From NCBI RefSeq assembly GCF_004795015.1, contig NZ_SSBI01000001.1, positions 186,001 through 250,000 on the forward strand: a DNA stretch of 64,000 bases, read 5' to 3'. The notes under the pieces are model-generated. The model saw only the letters and a list, made by a program, of their open reading frames with translations. It made no database searches and had not been told where the DNA came from. Positions within the stretch are counted from its first letter, which is position 1. Each line of letters opens with the position of its first letter. The DNA is from Streptomyces sp. A1277. GTDB lineage: Bacteria; Actinomycetota; Actinomycetes; Streptomycetales; Streptomycetaceae. Positions 7,918-17,382 of the stretch are shown here, in pieces. The position numbers were made by a program, and so were the translations under genes.

Positions 7918-9468
7918 ATGGGCCACGTGAGTAAGACCAGCCTTTTCGCAGCAGACCTGCCCGCGGCAGACCACACGCCCCGGCTCCGCGAAGCCCTGCT
8001 CGCCGCCGCCTTCACCGCCGACGGGCTCCTCGACCTGCTCGGCGCGCCCGCCTACGCCGCGCTCGCCCGCAGCGAGACGGTTCCGGCGCTGCGGGCCACG
8101 CGGGGCGAGGCACCGCTCGACACGCTGGTGCGGCTCTTCCTGCTCCAGCGCCCCGTCCCGGCCGGGCGAGCCGCCGCCGTGCTGCCGCTGGCGGAGTGCG
8201 TGGCGGACGGGTGGCTGACCGAGACGGACGGCGAAGTGCGGGCGACCGTCGACGTGCGGCCGTACAGCGGGCCGGAAGGGCAGGACTGGTTCATCGTCTC
8301 CGACCTCGGCTGCGCCGTGGGCGGTGCAGGCGGTATCGGTTCGCGCGAGAAGGGCGTCGTCCTCGGTATCGGCGGGGCGTCCACCACCCTGGCCGGGATC
8401 ACCGTCCGCCGGCCGGTCGCCTCCGCCCTCGATATCGGTACGGGCTCCGGCATCCAGGCGTTGCACGCCGCGCAGCACGCCACGAGGGTCACGGCCACCG
8501 ACCTCAATCCGCGTGCCCTCGCGTTCGCCCGGCTCACCCTCGCCCTGTCGGGCGCCGCTCCGGCCGATCTGCGTGAGGGCTCCCTGTACGAGCCGGTCGG
8601 CGCCGAGACCTTCGACCTGATCGTCTCCAATCCGCCCTTCGTCATCTCGCCCGGCGCCCGGCTCACCTACCGGGACGGCGGCATGTCCGGTGACGACCTG
8701 TGCCGGACCCTCGTGCAGCAGACGGGCGACCGGCTCAACGAGGGCGGCTTCGCCCACTTCCTGGCCAACTGGCAGCACACCGAGGGCGAGGAGTGGCAGG
8801 ACCGGGTGCGTTCCTGGGTGCCGGACGGCTGCGATGCCTGGATCGTGCAGCGCGAGGTCCAGGACGTCACGCAGTACGCCGAGCTGTGGCTGCGCGACAG
8901 CGGCGACCACCGCACGGACCCGGCGGAGTACGAGGCGCGGTACGACGCCTGGCTGGACGAGTTCGAGGCCCGCCGGGCGAAGGGTGTCGGCTTCGGCTGG
9001 ATCACGCTGCGGAAGTCCGCCGCGGCCGCCGCCGGTGAACCCTCCATCGTGATCGAGGAGTGGCCGCACGCGGTGGAGCAGCCGCTCGGCCCCGCCGTAG
9101 AGGCGCACTTCGCCCGCCAGGACTACCTGCGGGAGCAGGACGACGCGGCGCTCCTGGCCGCGCACTTCACCCTGGCCGCCGAGGTGGTGCAGGAGCAGGT
9201 CGGGCTCCCCGGCGCGGAGGACCCGGAGCATGTGGTGCTCCGTCAGAACCGCGGCATGCGGCGGGCGACGAAGGTCGACGCGGTGGGCGCGGGGTTCGCG
9301 GGCGTGTGCGACGGCTCGCTGCCCGCCGGACGCATCCTGGACGCCATCGCCCAGTTGATGAACGAGGACCCGGTGCTGCTGCGGGACCGCACCCCGCAGG
9401 CCATCCGGCTGCTGGTCGAAGAGGGCTTCCTGGAGCCGCTGCCCCCGGGCGGGCAGGTGGCCGGATGA
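7918..9468 (+). CDS. SAM-dependent methyltransferase (HemK/PrmC-like, N-terminal DUF7059)
   Basis: A 516-residue two-domain methyltransferase. The N-terminal helical domain (about 1-150) precedes a Rossmann domain with motif I ALDIGTGSGIQAL, motif II ATDLNPRAL and the NPPY-type motif VSNPPFVIS, which marks amino-methyl transfer to amide or adenine nitrogen as in HemK/PrmC and RsmC-type enzymes. The substrate is unknown. I chose the ATG at 7918; a GTG three codons on is an alternative. The stop overlaps the next gene by ATGA. Confidence 0.85.
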   Translation: MGHVSKTSLFAADLPAADHTPRLREALLAAAFTADGLLDLLGAPAYAALARSETVPALRATRGEAPLDTLVRLFLLQRPVPAGRAAAVLPLAECVADGWLTETDGEVRATVDVRPYSGPEGQDWFIVSDLGCAVGGAGGIGSREKGVVLGIGGASTTLAGITVRRPVASALDIGTGSGIQALHAAQHATRVTATDLNPRALAFARLTLALSGAAPADLREGSLYEPVGAETFDLIVSNPPFVISPGARLTYRDGGMSGDDLCRTLVQQTGDRLNEGGFAHFLANWQHTEGEEWQDRVRSWVPDGCDAWIVQREVQDVTQYAELWLRDSGDHRTDPAEYEARYDAWLDEFEARRAKGVGFGWITLRKSAAAAAGEPSIVIEEWPHAVEQPLGPAVEAHFARQDYLREQDDAALLAAHFTLAAEVVQEQVGLPGAEDPEHVVLRQNRGMRRATKVDAVGAGFAGVCDGSLPAGRILDAIAQLMNEDPVLLRDRTPQAIRLLVEEGFLEPLPPGGQVAG

Positions 9469-10471
9469 TCCGGATCGGGCTGGACGAGGCGTCGCTCGGC
9501 GCGACCCGGATCGCCATCAGCCCCCTGTGGGACGCCTTCTGCAGCCTCCGTCTCGCGATGCCGCACCGCCATCCCTCCCGCCCCTACGAGGAATGGGTGG
9601 TGCGCGCCCGCGAGGTGCTGCGCGAGGACGACCGGACGCATGTGCTCCGGCTGCTGGTCGACGGGCCGCACCAGTTCCCGGACTTCCTGCTGCCCCGGCC
9701 GGCCGGTGCAGCATCCGTCGAGACGGAGCTCGACACCATCCGGGCCACCCCGGCCGAGGTCGTACGGGCCGGAGTCGCCGAGCACTACGCGGGGCTCGAG
9801 GACCACCCGCACGTGCGCCCGTACCTCGCCGACCCGAGGCCGCCTGCGGGGCGCTCGCCGATGCGTATGCCGCGTACTGGGAAGGGGCGATGGCCCCTCA
9901 CTGGCCCGTCATGCGCCGCCTGGTCGAGGACGAGGTGCTCATACGGGCCCGCACCTTCGCCACCGAGGGTGTGGACGCGCTCTTCACCGGGCTGGAGAGC
10001 CGGGCCAAGTGGGAGCCGCCCGTCCTGGAGCTGACGAAGCACATCGACGCCGAGTACCGGGCGGGGGAGCGGCGGCTGCTGCTCGTACCCCTCGTCTTCG
10101 CGGAGGGCTGCCGACTCTACTCCACCGACGACCCCGACGGCCTGACGGTGTCCTTCCAGGCCCGTGGCGCGGGAGCCCTGCGTGAGCGGCCCGCGGAACG
10201 GGCGGACAGCGGCGACCGGCTCGGACTGCTGCTGGGACGCGGCCGCGCCTCGGTCCTGCGGCAGCTCGGCGGACCGCTTACCACGGCCGGGATAGCCGAC
10301 CGGCTGGGGCTCGCGCCGAGCACGGTCTCAGAGCACCTGTCCGTCCTCGCCGAGGCCGATGTCGTCACCCGGCACCGGGCCGGGCGCAGCGTGTACTACC
10401 AGCTCACCGACACCGGCCGCGCCCTCCTCGCGCTGCTGTCGGGGGAGGACGTGCTGCGCGCGGTGTCCTGA
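9465..10471 (+). pseudogene. ArsR-family winged-helix regulator with DUF5937-type N-terminus, frameshifted
   Basis: The N-terminal half (MIRIGLDEASLGATR..., to about 9838) and the C-terminal half (ACGALADAYAAYWEG... to 10471) lie in different frames. Together they make a protein of about 335 residues whose last 90 residues are an ArsR winged helix (GIADRLGLAPSTVSEHLSVL, then HRAGRSVYYQL). Adding one G near 9838 (CCGAGG to CCGGAGG) joins the two frames. The gene is coupled by ATGA to the methyltransferase and precedes an ABC exporter it probably controlled. It is either a real pseudogene or a one-base sequencing error. Confidence 0.75.
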
Positions 10472-10563
10472 GGGGCGCAGGCGCGGAGGCCGAGGCGGGG
10501 CTCACGATTCGGGCCGTTCCGAACTGATGGCGGGGCGGCAGGGCCGGGCCTGGCGTCCGCGCC

Positions 10564-11558
10564 ATGCTTGCGACCGAGGCGAAGAACCTGCGCCGCACCT
10601 ACACCAGCCGGGCCGGTTTCCTGCGTCCGCGCCGCACCGAGACCGAAGCCGTGCGCGGGATCACCTTCGAGGTGGCGCGCGGCCTGCCGCACCGGCCGGA
10701 TGTCCTGTTCCTCGACGAACCGTCGATCGGCGTGGACCCGGTGGCGGCGCGCGATCTGCGCCGTACCGTCGCCGATCTGCGGGCCGGCGGCACCACCGTG
10801 TCGCTGACCACGCATTACATGGCGGAGGCCGATGAGCTGTGTGATCGGATCGCGGTCATCGCCGGCGGCACGATCCGGGCCCTGGGCACGCCGGACCGGC
10901 TCAAGTCGCGCGTCCAGGAACGCGACATCCTGGAGATCGAGGCGTACGGGGCCGGCGAGGAGCACCTCGATCGCATCCGTGCCGTGGCGGGCGTTCATGG
11001 GGTGGCCGCCGAGAACCGGGGGAGCCGACAGGCCGTCATCGTGCAGACGGAGTGCGGCGCGGATCTGCACGCCCAGGTGCTGGCCGCGCTCGACGGCGTC
11101 CGGGTCGGACGGGTCGTCATCCGCGAACCCACGCTGGAGCACGCGTACATCGCGATCGTGGAGGAGGCGGACGCGGAGGCGGCGCGCGGGCGCGCCGAGG
11201 CGCGCGAAGGGGCCGGGTTGCGCGAGGGGCCGGGGTGCCTGGGCAGGCCGGGGTGCCCGGGTCGGCCGAGGCCGCGGATCCGGTGGCCGTGCGCCCCGAG
11301 ACGCCCCATGCGCCCGGGTCGGCCGAGGCCGCGGATCCGGTGGCCGTGCGCCCCGAGACGCCCCATGCGCCCGGGTCGGCCGAGGCCGCGGATCCGGTGG
11401 CCGTGCGCCCCGAGACGCCCCATGCGCCCGGGCGGGCCGAGGCCGCGCACCCGGAGGCCGCGCATCACACAACCGCGCACCCCGGGGCGGCCGATGCGGA
11501 AGCCGTTGAGTGTGCGCGTGCGGAAGCCGGACGTGTCGACGGCGAGGTTGTGGCATGA
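10564..11558 (+). pseudogene. ABC transporter ATP-binding protein, internally deleted and frameshifted
   Basis: The protein begins as a drug-exporter ATPase (EAVRGITFEVARG) and then jumps straight to HRPDVLFLDEPSIGVDP. Walker A, the Q-loop and the signature motif (about 120 residues in relatives) are missing, while Walker B, the D-loop and the H-loop (LTTHYMAEADEL) remain. The deletion is in frame and ends at an ARG-L junction, consistent with recombination between similar ARG-coding sites. A second lesion near 11230 (one G short in a GGGG run) shifts the frame before a C-terminal tail of 19-residue repeats that would end at 11558 in an ATGA overlap with the permease. It cannot bind ATP as written. 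Confidence 0.8.
11259..11429. repeat. 57-bp tandem repeat x3 in ABC ATPase C-terminal tail
   Basis: Copies start at 11259, 11316 and 11373 and are essentially identical; a degenerate partial copy follows. In the intended frame each encodes GSAEAADPVAVRPETPHAP. The unit preserves the reading frame. Confidence 0.9.
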
Positions 11559-13252
11559 GCTTCGTCAGGGCCCTTCGCCTGATCCTCGTCGGCGTGCGTA
11601 CGCACGTCTCGTACATGAGCCGGTCGCCGCTCGAAATCACCTTCGCCGTTCTCGTGCCCCTGGTGTACGCGACCCTCTCCGTCTATCTCTTCCGCGCCGC
11701 CGACGACCCCGACGGGCTGCTCACGGCGGCCGTCGGCGCCGGGCTGATGGGCATCTGGTCCTCGGTGCTCTTCGGGTCGGGCGGAGCCGTGCAGAATCAG
11801 CGCTGGCTCGGCACGCTGGAGACGCTCGTCGCCTCGCCCACCCCGCTCTCCCTCGTCCTGCTGCCCATCGCCCTGGCCACCGCCGTCATCGGCACGTACG
11901 CCATGGGCGCGACGGTGGTCCGGGCAGCCGTGCTGTTCGACGTGCCGCTCGACTTCGCGCATCCGGTGCTCTTCCTGGCCGCAGTCCCGGTCTGCGTGCT
12001 CGTGCTCGGGGTGATGGGGCTGCTGCTCGCCACCACGTTCGTGCTGTTGCGCAACGCGAACGCGCTGGCCCACCCGCTGGACGCGCCCGTGTGGCTGCTG
12101 TCCGGGATGCTCGTGCCCATCACCGCGCTGCCGGGCTGGACGAGTCCGGTTTCCTGGGCGCTGCCCACCACCTGGGGCTCCCGCGCGGTGCACGCGGCGA
12201 CCTCCGGTAGCGCGGGAGCCGGTGAGGTGCTGGTGCCCATGGGCGTGGCCCTCGGGCTCGGCGCGCTGCTCGCCGTCCTCGTTCTGGGGCGGGTCGAACA
12301 GCGCGCCCGCGCCGCCGCGACCCTCTCCTTTGCCGGAGAACCCGGGCCGCCCGACGCGCGCGAAGACCCGGCCCGGAAGCCCGGAAGCCCGGAAGCCCGG
12401 AAGCCCGGAAGTCCCGAACCCGCCCCCGTTCCACCCAGGAATGGCCGCATGAACGCGAACGCCCGTACCCCGCACATGAAGCCTGGCCCCACACCCCCGT
12501 ATCGCGCCCCGAGCCTCTACCGGCGGATCGTTTCCGCGTCGCGGCTCGTGGTGGTCGGTGGCGCCCTGTCCTACCGGGCGCTCTTCAGCTGGACGACGCC
12601 GCCCATGTTCATCGGCACCCTGCTCGTCGGCCCGCTGCTGCAACTTCTCTTCTTCGTCTTCCTGGGACGGCAGCTCCACGTCGCCGACGACCGGTTCTAT
12701 CTGCTGGGCAACGCCGTCATCTCCGCGTCGACCGCCTGTGTCTACGGCGGCACGATGGCCATCGCCAACGAGCGGCGGTACGGGACGCTCGGCGCGGTGC
12801 TGCTCAGCCCGCGGAACCGGGCTCCGCTCTGGTTCGGACGCGCGCTCCCGTATGTGCTGAACGGCCTCGTCATCAGCGTCTTCACGCTCTGCGCCGCCTG
12901 CCTCCTGCTCGGCCTGCGTATTCCGGTTGCGGCCGTTCCGGGGCTCGGCGCGGTCCTGTTCGCCGCCGCCGCGGGGTGCTCCGCCTTCGGGCTGGCGCTG
13001 GGGGCGCTGGGACTGCGGTTCCGCGATGTGTTCCTCGTATCGAACGTGGCCAGTTCCGTGCTCCTGCTGCTGACCGGTGCCAACGTGCCCCGGGAGAAAC
13101 TGCCGGGGTGGATGCGGGCCCTCGGGGACGTACTGCCGCTGACTCACGCGGCCGACGCGGCACGTCAGTTGTCCGCCGGTGCCGGGTTCGACCGCCGGGG
13201 CGTCGCGGCGGAGTTCGTGACGGGGCGGGGTACGCGCTGCTCGCCGTCCTGA
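11555..13252 (+). CDS. Two ABC-2 type permeases fused in one frame (3' end frameshifted)
   Basis: The first permease (about residues 1-255, MSFVRALRLILVG...) has six membrane helices and runs through a Lys/Pro/Gly/Ser linker into a second ABC-2 permease whose own ATG lies at 12449 (MNANARTPHM...). The linker is made by five copies of an 8-bp repeat (12372-12411). One extra copy would put permease 1 into the frame that stops at 12452, giving an ATGA overlap with permease 2, so two separate genes were probably the original state. Near 13218 a missing G diverts the last residues; the other frame continues YALLAVLMLAVFERG and ends at 13308. The partner ATPase is defective. Confidence 0.75.
   Translation: MSFVRALRLILVGVRTHVSYMSRSPLEITFAVLVPLVYATLSVYLFRAADDPDGLLTAAVGAGLMGIWSSVLFGSGGAVQNQRWLGTLETLVASPTPLSLVLLPIALATAVIGTYAMGATVVRAAVLFDVPLDFAHPVLFLAAVPVCVLVLGVMGLLLATTFVLLRNANALAHPLDAPVWLLSGMLVPITALPGWTSPVSWALPTTWGSRAVHAATSGSAGAGEVLVPMGVALGLGALLAVLVLGRVEQRARAAATLSFAGEPGPPDAREDPARKPGSPEARKPGSPEPAPVPPRNGRMNANARTPHMKPGPTPPYRAPSLYRRIVSASRLVVVGGALSYRALFSWTTPPMFIGTLLVGPLLQLLFFVFLGRQLHVADDRFYLLGNAVISASTACVYGGTMAIANERRYGTLGAVLLSPRNRAPLWFGRALPYVLNGLVISVFTLCAACLLLGLRIPVAAVPGLGAVLFAAAAGCSAFGLALGALGLRFRDVFLVSNVASSVLLLLTGANVPREKLPGWMRALGDVLPLTHAADAARQLSAGAGFDRRGVAAEFVTGRGTRCSPS
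12372..12411. repeat. Octanucleotide microsatellite (CCCGGAAG)x5
   Basis: There are five perfect copies, with degenerate units on both sides. The unit is not a multiple of three, so each slip changes the reading frame at the junction of the two permeases. Confidence 0.95.
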
Positions 13253-13304
13253 TGCTCGCGGTGTTCGAACGGGGGAGCAGGCGGCGCGCGACGCTCGACG
13301 CGAT

Positions 13305-13346
13305 GTGAGGGACGCGACGTGAGGGACGCGACGTGAGGGACGCGAC
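13305..13346. repeat. 14-bp tandem repeat x3 after the permease stop
   Basis: Three copies of GTGAGGGACGCGAC start immediately around the intended permease stop codon at 13306-13308. No gene lies between here and 13534. A 17-base direct repeat (GCGTTCTGCTGTTCACC) also occurs twice between 13420 and 13465. Confidence 0.85.
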
Positions 13347-13533
13347 GTGAGAAATGTAGCGGGCGCTCGGCGTGTGAATTCGGCCATGGCCGGGGCCCTG
13401 TCCCTCCGCCGTCCTGCCGGTGCGTTCTGCTGTTCACCACCGGCGCGTTCTGCTGTTCACCCCGTGTCGGCGTCTGTGACGCCGTGCGGTGGGAGCCTCC
13501 CTGGGAAACCGGGGGAAGAGGGAGGCGTAGGGG

Positions 13534-13731
13534 ATGGAGAGCGGACCCGCAGTCTTCGCCGGAACGGCGTTCGCGCTGTTCGGTGCGGCACTGCTGCTGT
13601 GGACGGGGGCGCGCGTGCTGCACCGCGCGCCGGTCGCGTACCGGGTGAGCCCCGCCGTCTCCACCGCACTCGCCACTGTGTTCGGCGTAGTTTTCCTCGT
13701 CCTCGGGGTGTGGTGCTTCGGCCGCGTCTGA
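13534..13731 (+). CDS. Small two-helix membrane protein
   Basis: A 65-residue protein with two hydrophobic segments (about 8-27 and 42-62), joined by a basic loop, ending CFGRV. The ATG follows the purine-rich stretch GGGGGAAGAGGGAGGCG. Such short membrane proteins occur upstream of topA in Streptomyces, but I know of no function. Size and codon use fit a real gene. Confidence 0.6.
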   Translation: MESGPAVFAGTAFALFGAALLLWTGARVLHRAPVAYRVSPAVSTALATVFGVVFLVLGVWCFGRV

Positions 13732-14060
13732 CCCCGGGGCCGCCCCGGGCGACCGGTGCGCCCGGGCGTCCCCGGCGCCGCCGGGAACACGCCCGGGGCG
13801 CCCGCCCCTCGTCCCCGGCCCCCGCAGGGCGGCCGGAGCGGCGCCGAAACCCGCAGGCAGCGGCCGTGCCCGGGGTGGACCGAGCGGGCCGGGCGGCAGG
13901 AATGGCGGAAGTCGGGTTACCGTTCGAGTGGCCGTTGCGGGCTTTTGCCGTTTGACACGGGGGCGGGTTGTACCGTCACACTCCGCAGCGACAGCACTGT
14001 CGGCAGCGTCATCGCGCTGCCCTGATGCCCACCGAGCGTCGACCGGAGAGAAGAGCGAAG
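13732..14060. other. topA upstream region
   Basis: About 330 bases without a gene. The first half is extremely GC-rich. The stretch 13940-14010 is less so and contains TTTGACACGG at about 13949, a plausible -35-like element for topA. In S. coelicolor the topA promoter responds to DNA supercoiling; I infer the same here and see no clear operator. Confidence 0.4.
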
Positions 14061-16958
14061 TTGTCCCCGACCAGCGAGACCGCACAGGGCGGCCGCCGAC
14101 TCGTCATCGTCGAGTCGCCTGCCAAGGCGAAGACGATCAAGGGCTATCTCGGCCCCGGATACGTCGTCGAGGCGAGCGTCGGGCACATCCGCGACCTCCC
14201 GAACGGCGCCGCCGAGGTGCCCGACGAGTACACCGGCGAGGTGCGCCGGCTCGGCGTGGACGTCGAGCACGACTTCCAGCCGATCTACGTCGTCAACGCA
14301 GACAAGAAGGCCCAGGTCAGGAAGCTGAAGCAGCTGCTGGCCGAGTCCGACGAACTCTTCCTCGCCACCGATGAGGACCGCGAGGGCGAAGCCATCGCGT
14401 GGCACCTCCAGGAAGTCCTGCGGCCCAAGGTCCCGGTCCACCGGATGGTCTTCCACGAGATCACCAAGGACGCGATCCGGGCCGCCGTCGCCAACCCGCG
14501 CGAGCTGAACCAGCGCATGGTCGACGCCCAGGAGACCCGCCGCATCCTCGACCGCCTCTACGGCTACGAGGTCTCGCCGGTCCTGTGGAAGAAGGTCATG
14601 CCGAAGCTCTCGGCGGGCCGCGTCCAGTCCGTCGCCACCCGGCTCGTCGTCGAGCGGGAGCGCGAGCGCATCGCCTTCCGCTCCGCCGAGTACTGGGACC
14701 TGACCGGTACGTTCGCCACCGGGCGGAGCGGAGAGGGGTCTCCCCGGACGGAGTCTGGGGGAGCCTCTGACCCCTCGACGCTCACGGCCCGGCTCAGCGC
14801 CGTCGACGGACGCCGGATCGCCCAGGGCCGCGACTTCGGTCCGGACGGGCAGCTCAAGTCCGCCTCCGGCCAGACGCTGCACCTGGACGAGACGAACGCC
14901 CGCGCGCTGGCCGCCGCGCTCGCCGACTCCGCGTTCGCCGTGCGGTCCGTCGAGTCGAAGCCGTACCGCCGCTCCCCGTACGCCCCCTTCCGTACGACGA
15001 CCCTCCAGCAGGAGGCGAGCCGGAAGCTGGGCTTCGGGGCGAAGGCGACCATGCAGGTCGCGCAGAAGCTGTACGAGAACGGCTTCATCACTTATATGCG
15101 TACGGACTCCACGACCCTCTCGGAGACCGCGGTCGCCGCGGCACGGGCGCAGGTCACGCAGCTGTACGGGGCGAACTACCTGCCCGACAAGCCGCGCACG
15201 TACGCCGGCAAGGTCAAGAACGCGCAGGAGGCGCACGAGGCGATCCGCCCCTCCGGCGACCGCTTCCGCACGCCTGCCGAGACCGGTCTCACCGGCGACC
15301 AGTTCCGGCTCTACGAGCTGATCTGGAAGCGGACCGTCGCCTCCCAGATGAAGGACGCGGTCGGTAACTCCGTCACCGTCAAGATCGGCGGCCGGGCGAG
15401 CGACGGCCGGGACGCCGAGTTCTCCGCGTCCGGCAAGACGATCACCTTCCACGGCTTCATGAAGGCGTACGTCGAAGGCGCCGACGACCCGAACGCCGAG
15501 CTCGACGACCGCGAGCGGCGGTTGCCGCAGGTCACCGAGGGCGACGCGCTGTCCGCCGACGAGGTCTCGGTCGACGGCCACGCGACGAAGCCGCCGGCCC
15601 GTTACACCGAGGCATCGCTGGTCAAGGAGCTCGAAGAGCGCGAGATCGGCCGCCCGTCGACGTACGCGTCGATCATCGGGACGATTCTCGACCGCGGCTA
15701 CGTGTTCAAGAAGGGCACGGCCCTGGTGCCGTCGTTCCTGTCGTTCGCCGTGGTCAACCTGCTGGAGAAGCACTTCGGCCGGCTTGTGGACTACGACTTC
15801 ACGGCCCGCATGGAGGACGACCTCGACCGCATCGCACGCGGTGAGGCCCAGTCCGTGCCGTGGCTGAAGCGGTTCTACTTCGGCGCGCAGGACGGGGACG
15901 GCGCGGCCGGTGCGGGTGCGGCCTCCGACGCGGGCAACGGTGACGGCGACCACCTCGGCGGCCTCAAGGAACTCGTCACCGACCTCGGTGCGATCGACGC
16001 CCGGGAGATCTCGTCGTTCCCTGTCGGCAACGACATCAAGCTTCGCGTCGGGCGGTACGGCCCGTACATCGAGCGGGGCGAGAAGGACGCCGAGGGCCAC
16101 CAGCGCGCGGACGTCCCCGAGGACCTGGCCCCCGACGAGCTGTCCGTCGAGTACGCGGAGGAGCTGCTCGCCAAGCCGAGCGGCGACTTCGAACTCGGCA
16201 CGGACCCGGTGAGCGGGAACCAGATCATCGCCAAGGACGGGCGCTACGGGCCGTACGTCACGGAGGTGCTGCCCGAGGGCACGCCGAAGACCGGCAAGAA
16301 CGCGGTGAAGCCGCGGACGGCGTCGTTGTTCAAGTCGATGTCGCTGGACACGGTGACGCTGGCCGACGCGCTCAAGCTGATGTCGCTGCCGCGGGTGGTC
16401 GGCGAGGACGCCGAAGGCGTCGAGATCACCGCGCAGAACGGCCGTTACGGGCCGTACCTCAAGAAGGGCACCGACTCGCGGTCGCTCACCTCCGAGGACC
16501 AGCTCTTCGACATCACGCTCGAAGAGGCGCTCGCCATCTACGCGCAGCCGAAGCAGCGGGGACGGGCCGCGGCCAAGCCGCCGCTGAAGGAGCTGGGCAC
16601 CGACCCGGTGAGCGGGGCGCCGGTCGTCGTGAAGGACGGGCGCTTCGGCGCGTACGTCACCGACGGCGAGACGAACGCGACGCTGCGCACCGGAGACAGC
16701 GTCGAGGACATCACGCCGGAGCGGGGGTACGAGCTCCTCGCCGAGAAGCGGGCCAAGGGGCCGGCGAAGAAGACCGCGAAGAAGGCCGCGGCTAAGAAGG
16801 CTCCTGCGAAGAAGGCTGCGGGGGCTGCGAAGAAGACTGCGGCTAAGAAGACGACGGCGAAGACGACGGCGAAGACGACGGCGAAGACGACGGCGAAGAA
16901 GGCGGCCGTGAAGAAGGCTGCGGGGGCTGCGAAGAAGGCTGTGGCTTCGGAGGACTGA
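14061..16958 (+). CDS. topA: DNA topoisomerase I
   Basis: A 965-residue type IA topoisomerase that relaxes negative supercoils. The TOPRIM domain has IVESPAKAKTI and the acidic triad in TDEDREGEAIAWH; the catalytic tyrosine is Tyr345 in GFITYMRTDS. Three C-terminal repeats of the form (L)GTDPVSG...DGRYGPYVT replace zinc fingers, as usual for actinobacteria. The last 60-70 residues are a Lys/Ala tail (KKTAKKAAAKK type) that helps processivity in Streptomyces TopA. I use the TTG at 14061 after GGAGAGAAGAGCGAAG, giving the family N-terminus SPTSETAQGGRR. Confidence 0.95.
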   Translation: MSPTSETAQGGRRLVIVESPAKAKTIKGYLGPGYVVEASVGHIRDLPNGAAEVPDEYTGEVRRLGVDVEHDFQPIYVVNADKKAQVRKLKQLLAESDELFLATDEDREGEAIAWHLQEVLRPKVPVHRMVFHEITKDAIRAAVANPRELNQRMVDAQETRRILDRLYGYEVSPVLWKKVMPKLSAGRVQSVATRLVVERERERIAFRSAEYWDLTGTFATGRSGEGSPRTESGGASDPSTLTARLSAVDGRRIAQGRDFGPDGQLKSASGQTLHLDETNARALAAALADSAFAVRSVESKPYRRSPYAPFRTTTLQQEASRKLGFGAKATMQVAQKLYENGFITYMRTDSTTLSETAVAAARAQVTQLYGANYLPDKPRTYAGKVKNAQEAHEAIRPSGDRFRTPAETGLTGDQFRLYELIWKRTVASQMKDAVGNSVTVKIGGRASDGRDAEFSASGKTITFHGFMKAYVEGADDPNAELDDRERRLPQVTEGDALSADEVSVDGHATKPPARYTEASLVKELEEREIGRPSTYASIIGTILDRGYVFKKGTALVPSFLSFAVVNLLEKHFGRLVDYDFTARMEDDLDRIARGEAQSVPWLKRFYFGAQDGDGAAGAGAASDAGNGDGDHLGGLKELVTDLGAIDAREISSFPVGNDIKLRVGRYGPYIERGEKDAEGHQRADVPEDLAPDELSVEYAEELLAKPSGDFELGTDPVSGNQIIAKDGRYGPYVTEVLPEGTPKTGKNAVKPRTASLFKSMSLDTVTLADALKLMSLPRVVGEDAEGVEITAQNGRYGPYLKKGTDSRSLTSEDQLFDITLEEALAIYAQPKQRGRAAAKPPLKELGTDPVSGAPVVVKDGRFGAYVTDGETNATLRTGDSVEDITPERGYELLAEKRAKGPAKKTAKKAAAKKAPAKKAAGAAKKTAAKKTTAKTTAKTTAKTTAKKAAVKKAAGAAKKAVASED

Positions 16959-17060
16959 CGGCGTGGGGTGCGGACCGATGGGCGGGGCTGCGGGGTGGCG
17001 CCTGCGGCGGCCCTCCCCTCCCCGCCCCTTCCCGAAACCGGGGCTCCGCCCCGGACCTCG

Positions 17061-17245
17061 CGCCTCAAACGCCGGCGGGGCTGGGTGAAGGTGGGGCTTT
17101 TCCCGGGACCTCGCGCCTCAAACGCCGGCGGGGCTGGGCGAGGGCGGGGCTCCGCCCCGGACCCTGCGCCTCAAACGCCGGCGGGGCTGGGTGAGGGCGG
17201 GGCTCTGCCCGGGGCCCCGCGCCTCAAACGCCGGCGGGGCTGCGG
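17061..17245. repeat. 53-bp-period intergenic repeat array x4
   Basis: CGCCTCAAACGCCGGCGGGG occurs at 17061, 17114, 17167 and 17220, separated by degenerate GGGCTCCGCCCC-type stem sequences. This 'cctcaaacgccggcggggctg' element is a familiar intergenic repeat in Streptomyces. It lies in the topA-tmk gap of about 425 bases, which otherwise holds no gene, and may act as a transcription-terminating hairpin cluster. Confidence 0.85.
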
Positions 17246-17382
17246 GTAGCGCGTCGGCAGGGTTGGGAAGTAGCGCGTCGGGGGGCTGAGGCGGGGTTCT
17301 GGCCCAAGCCCCCCGGGGCGGGTGTGGGCGTATGTTCGGATGCGGGACACGGGTCGGGGGACCGTCCCGATAGGCTGGGCGG

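Noticed and set aside
13917..16100. A 727-codon minus-strand frame opposite topA
   Set aside because: It mirrors topA codons; no recognisable protein content.
17061..17245. Regularly spaced repeats resembling a CRISPR array
   Set aside because: The 'spacers' are themselves similar to each other and GC-rich, the unit is a known intergenic repeat type, and no cas gene is present.
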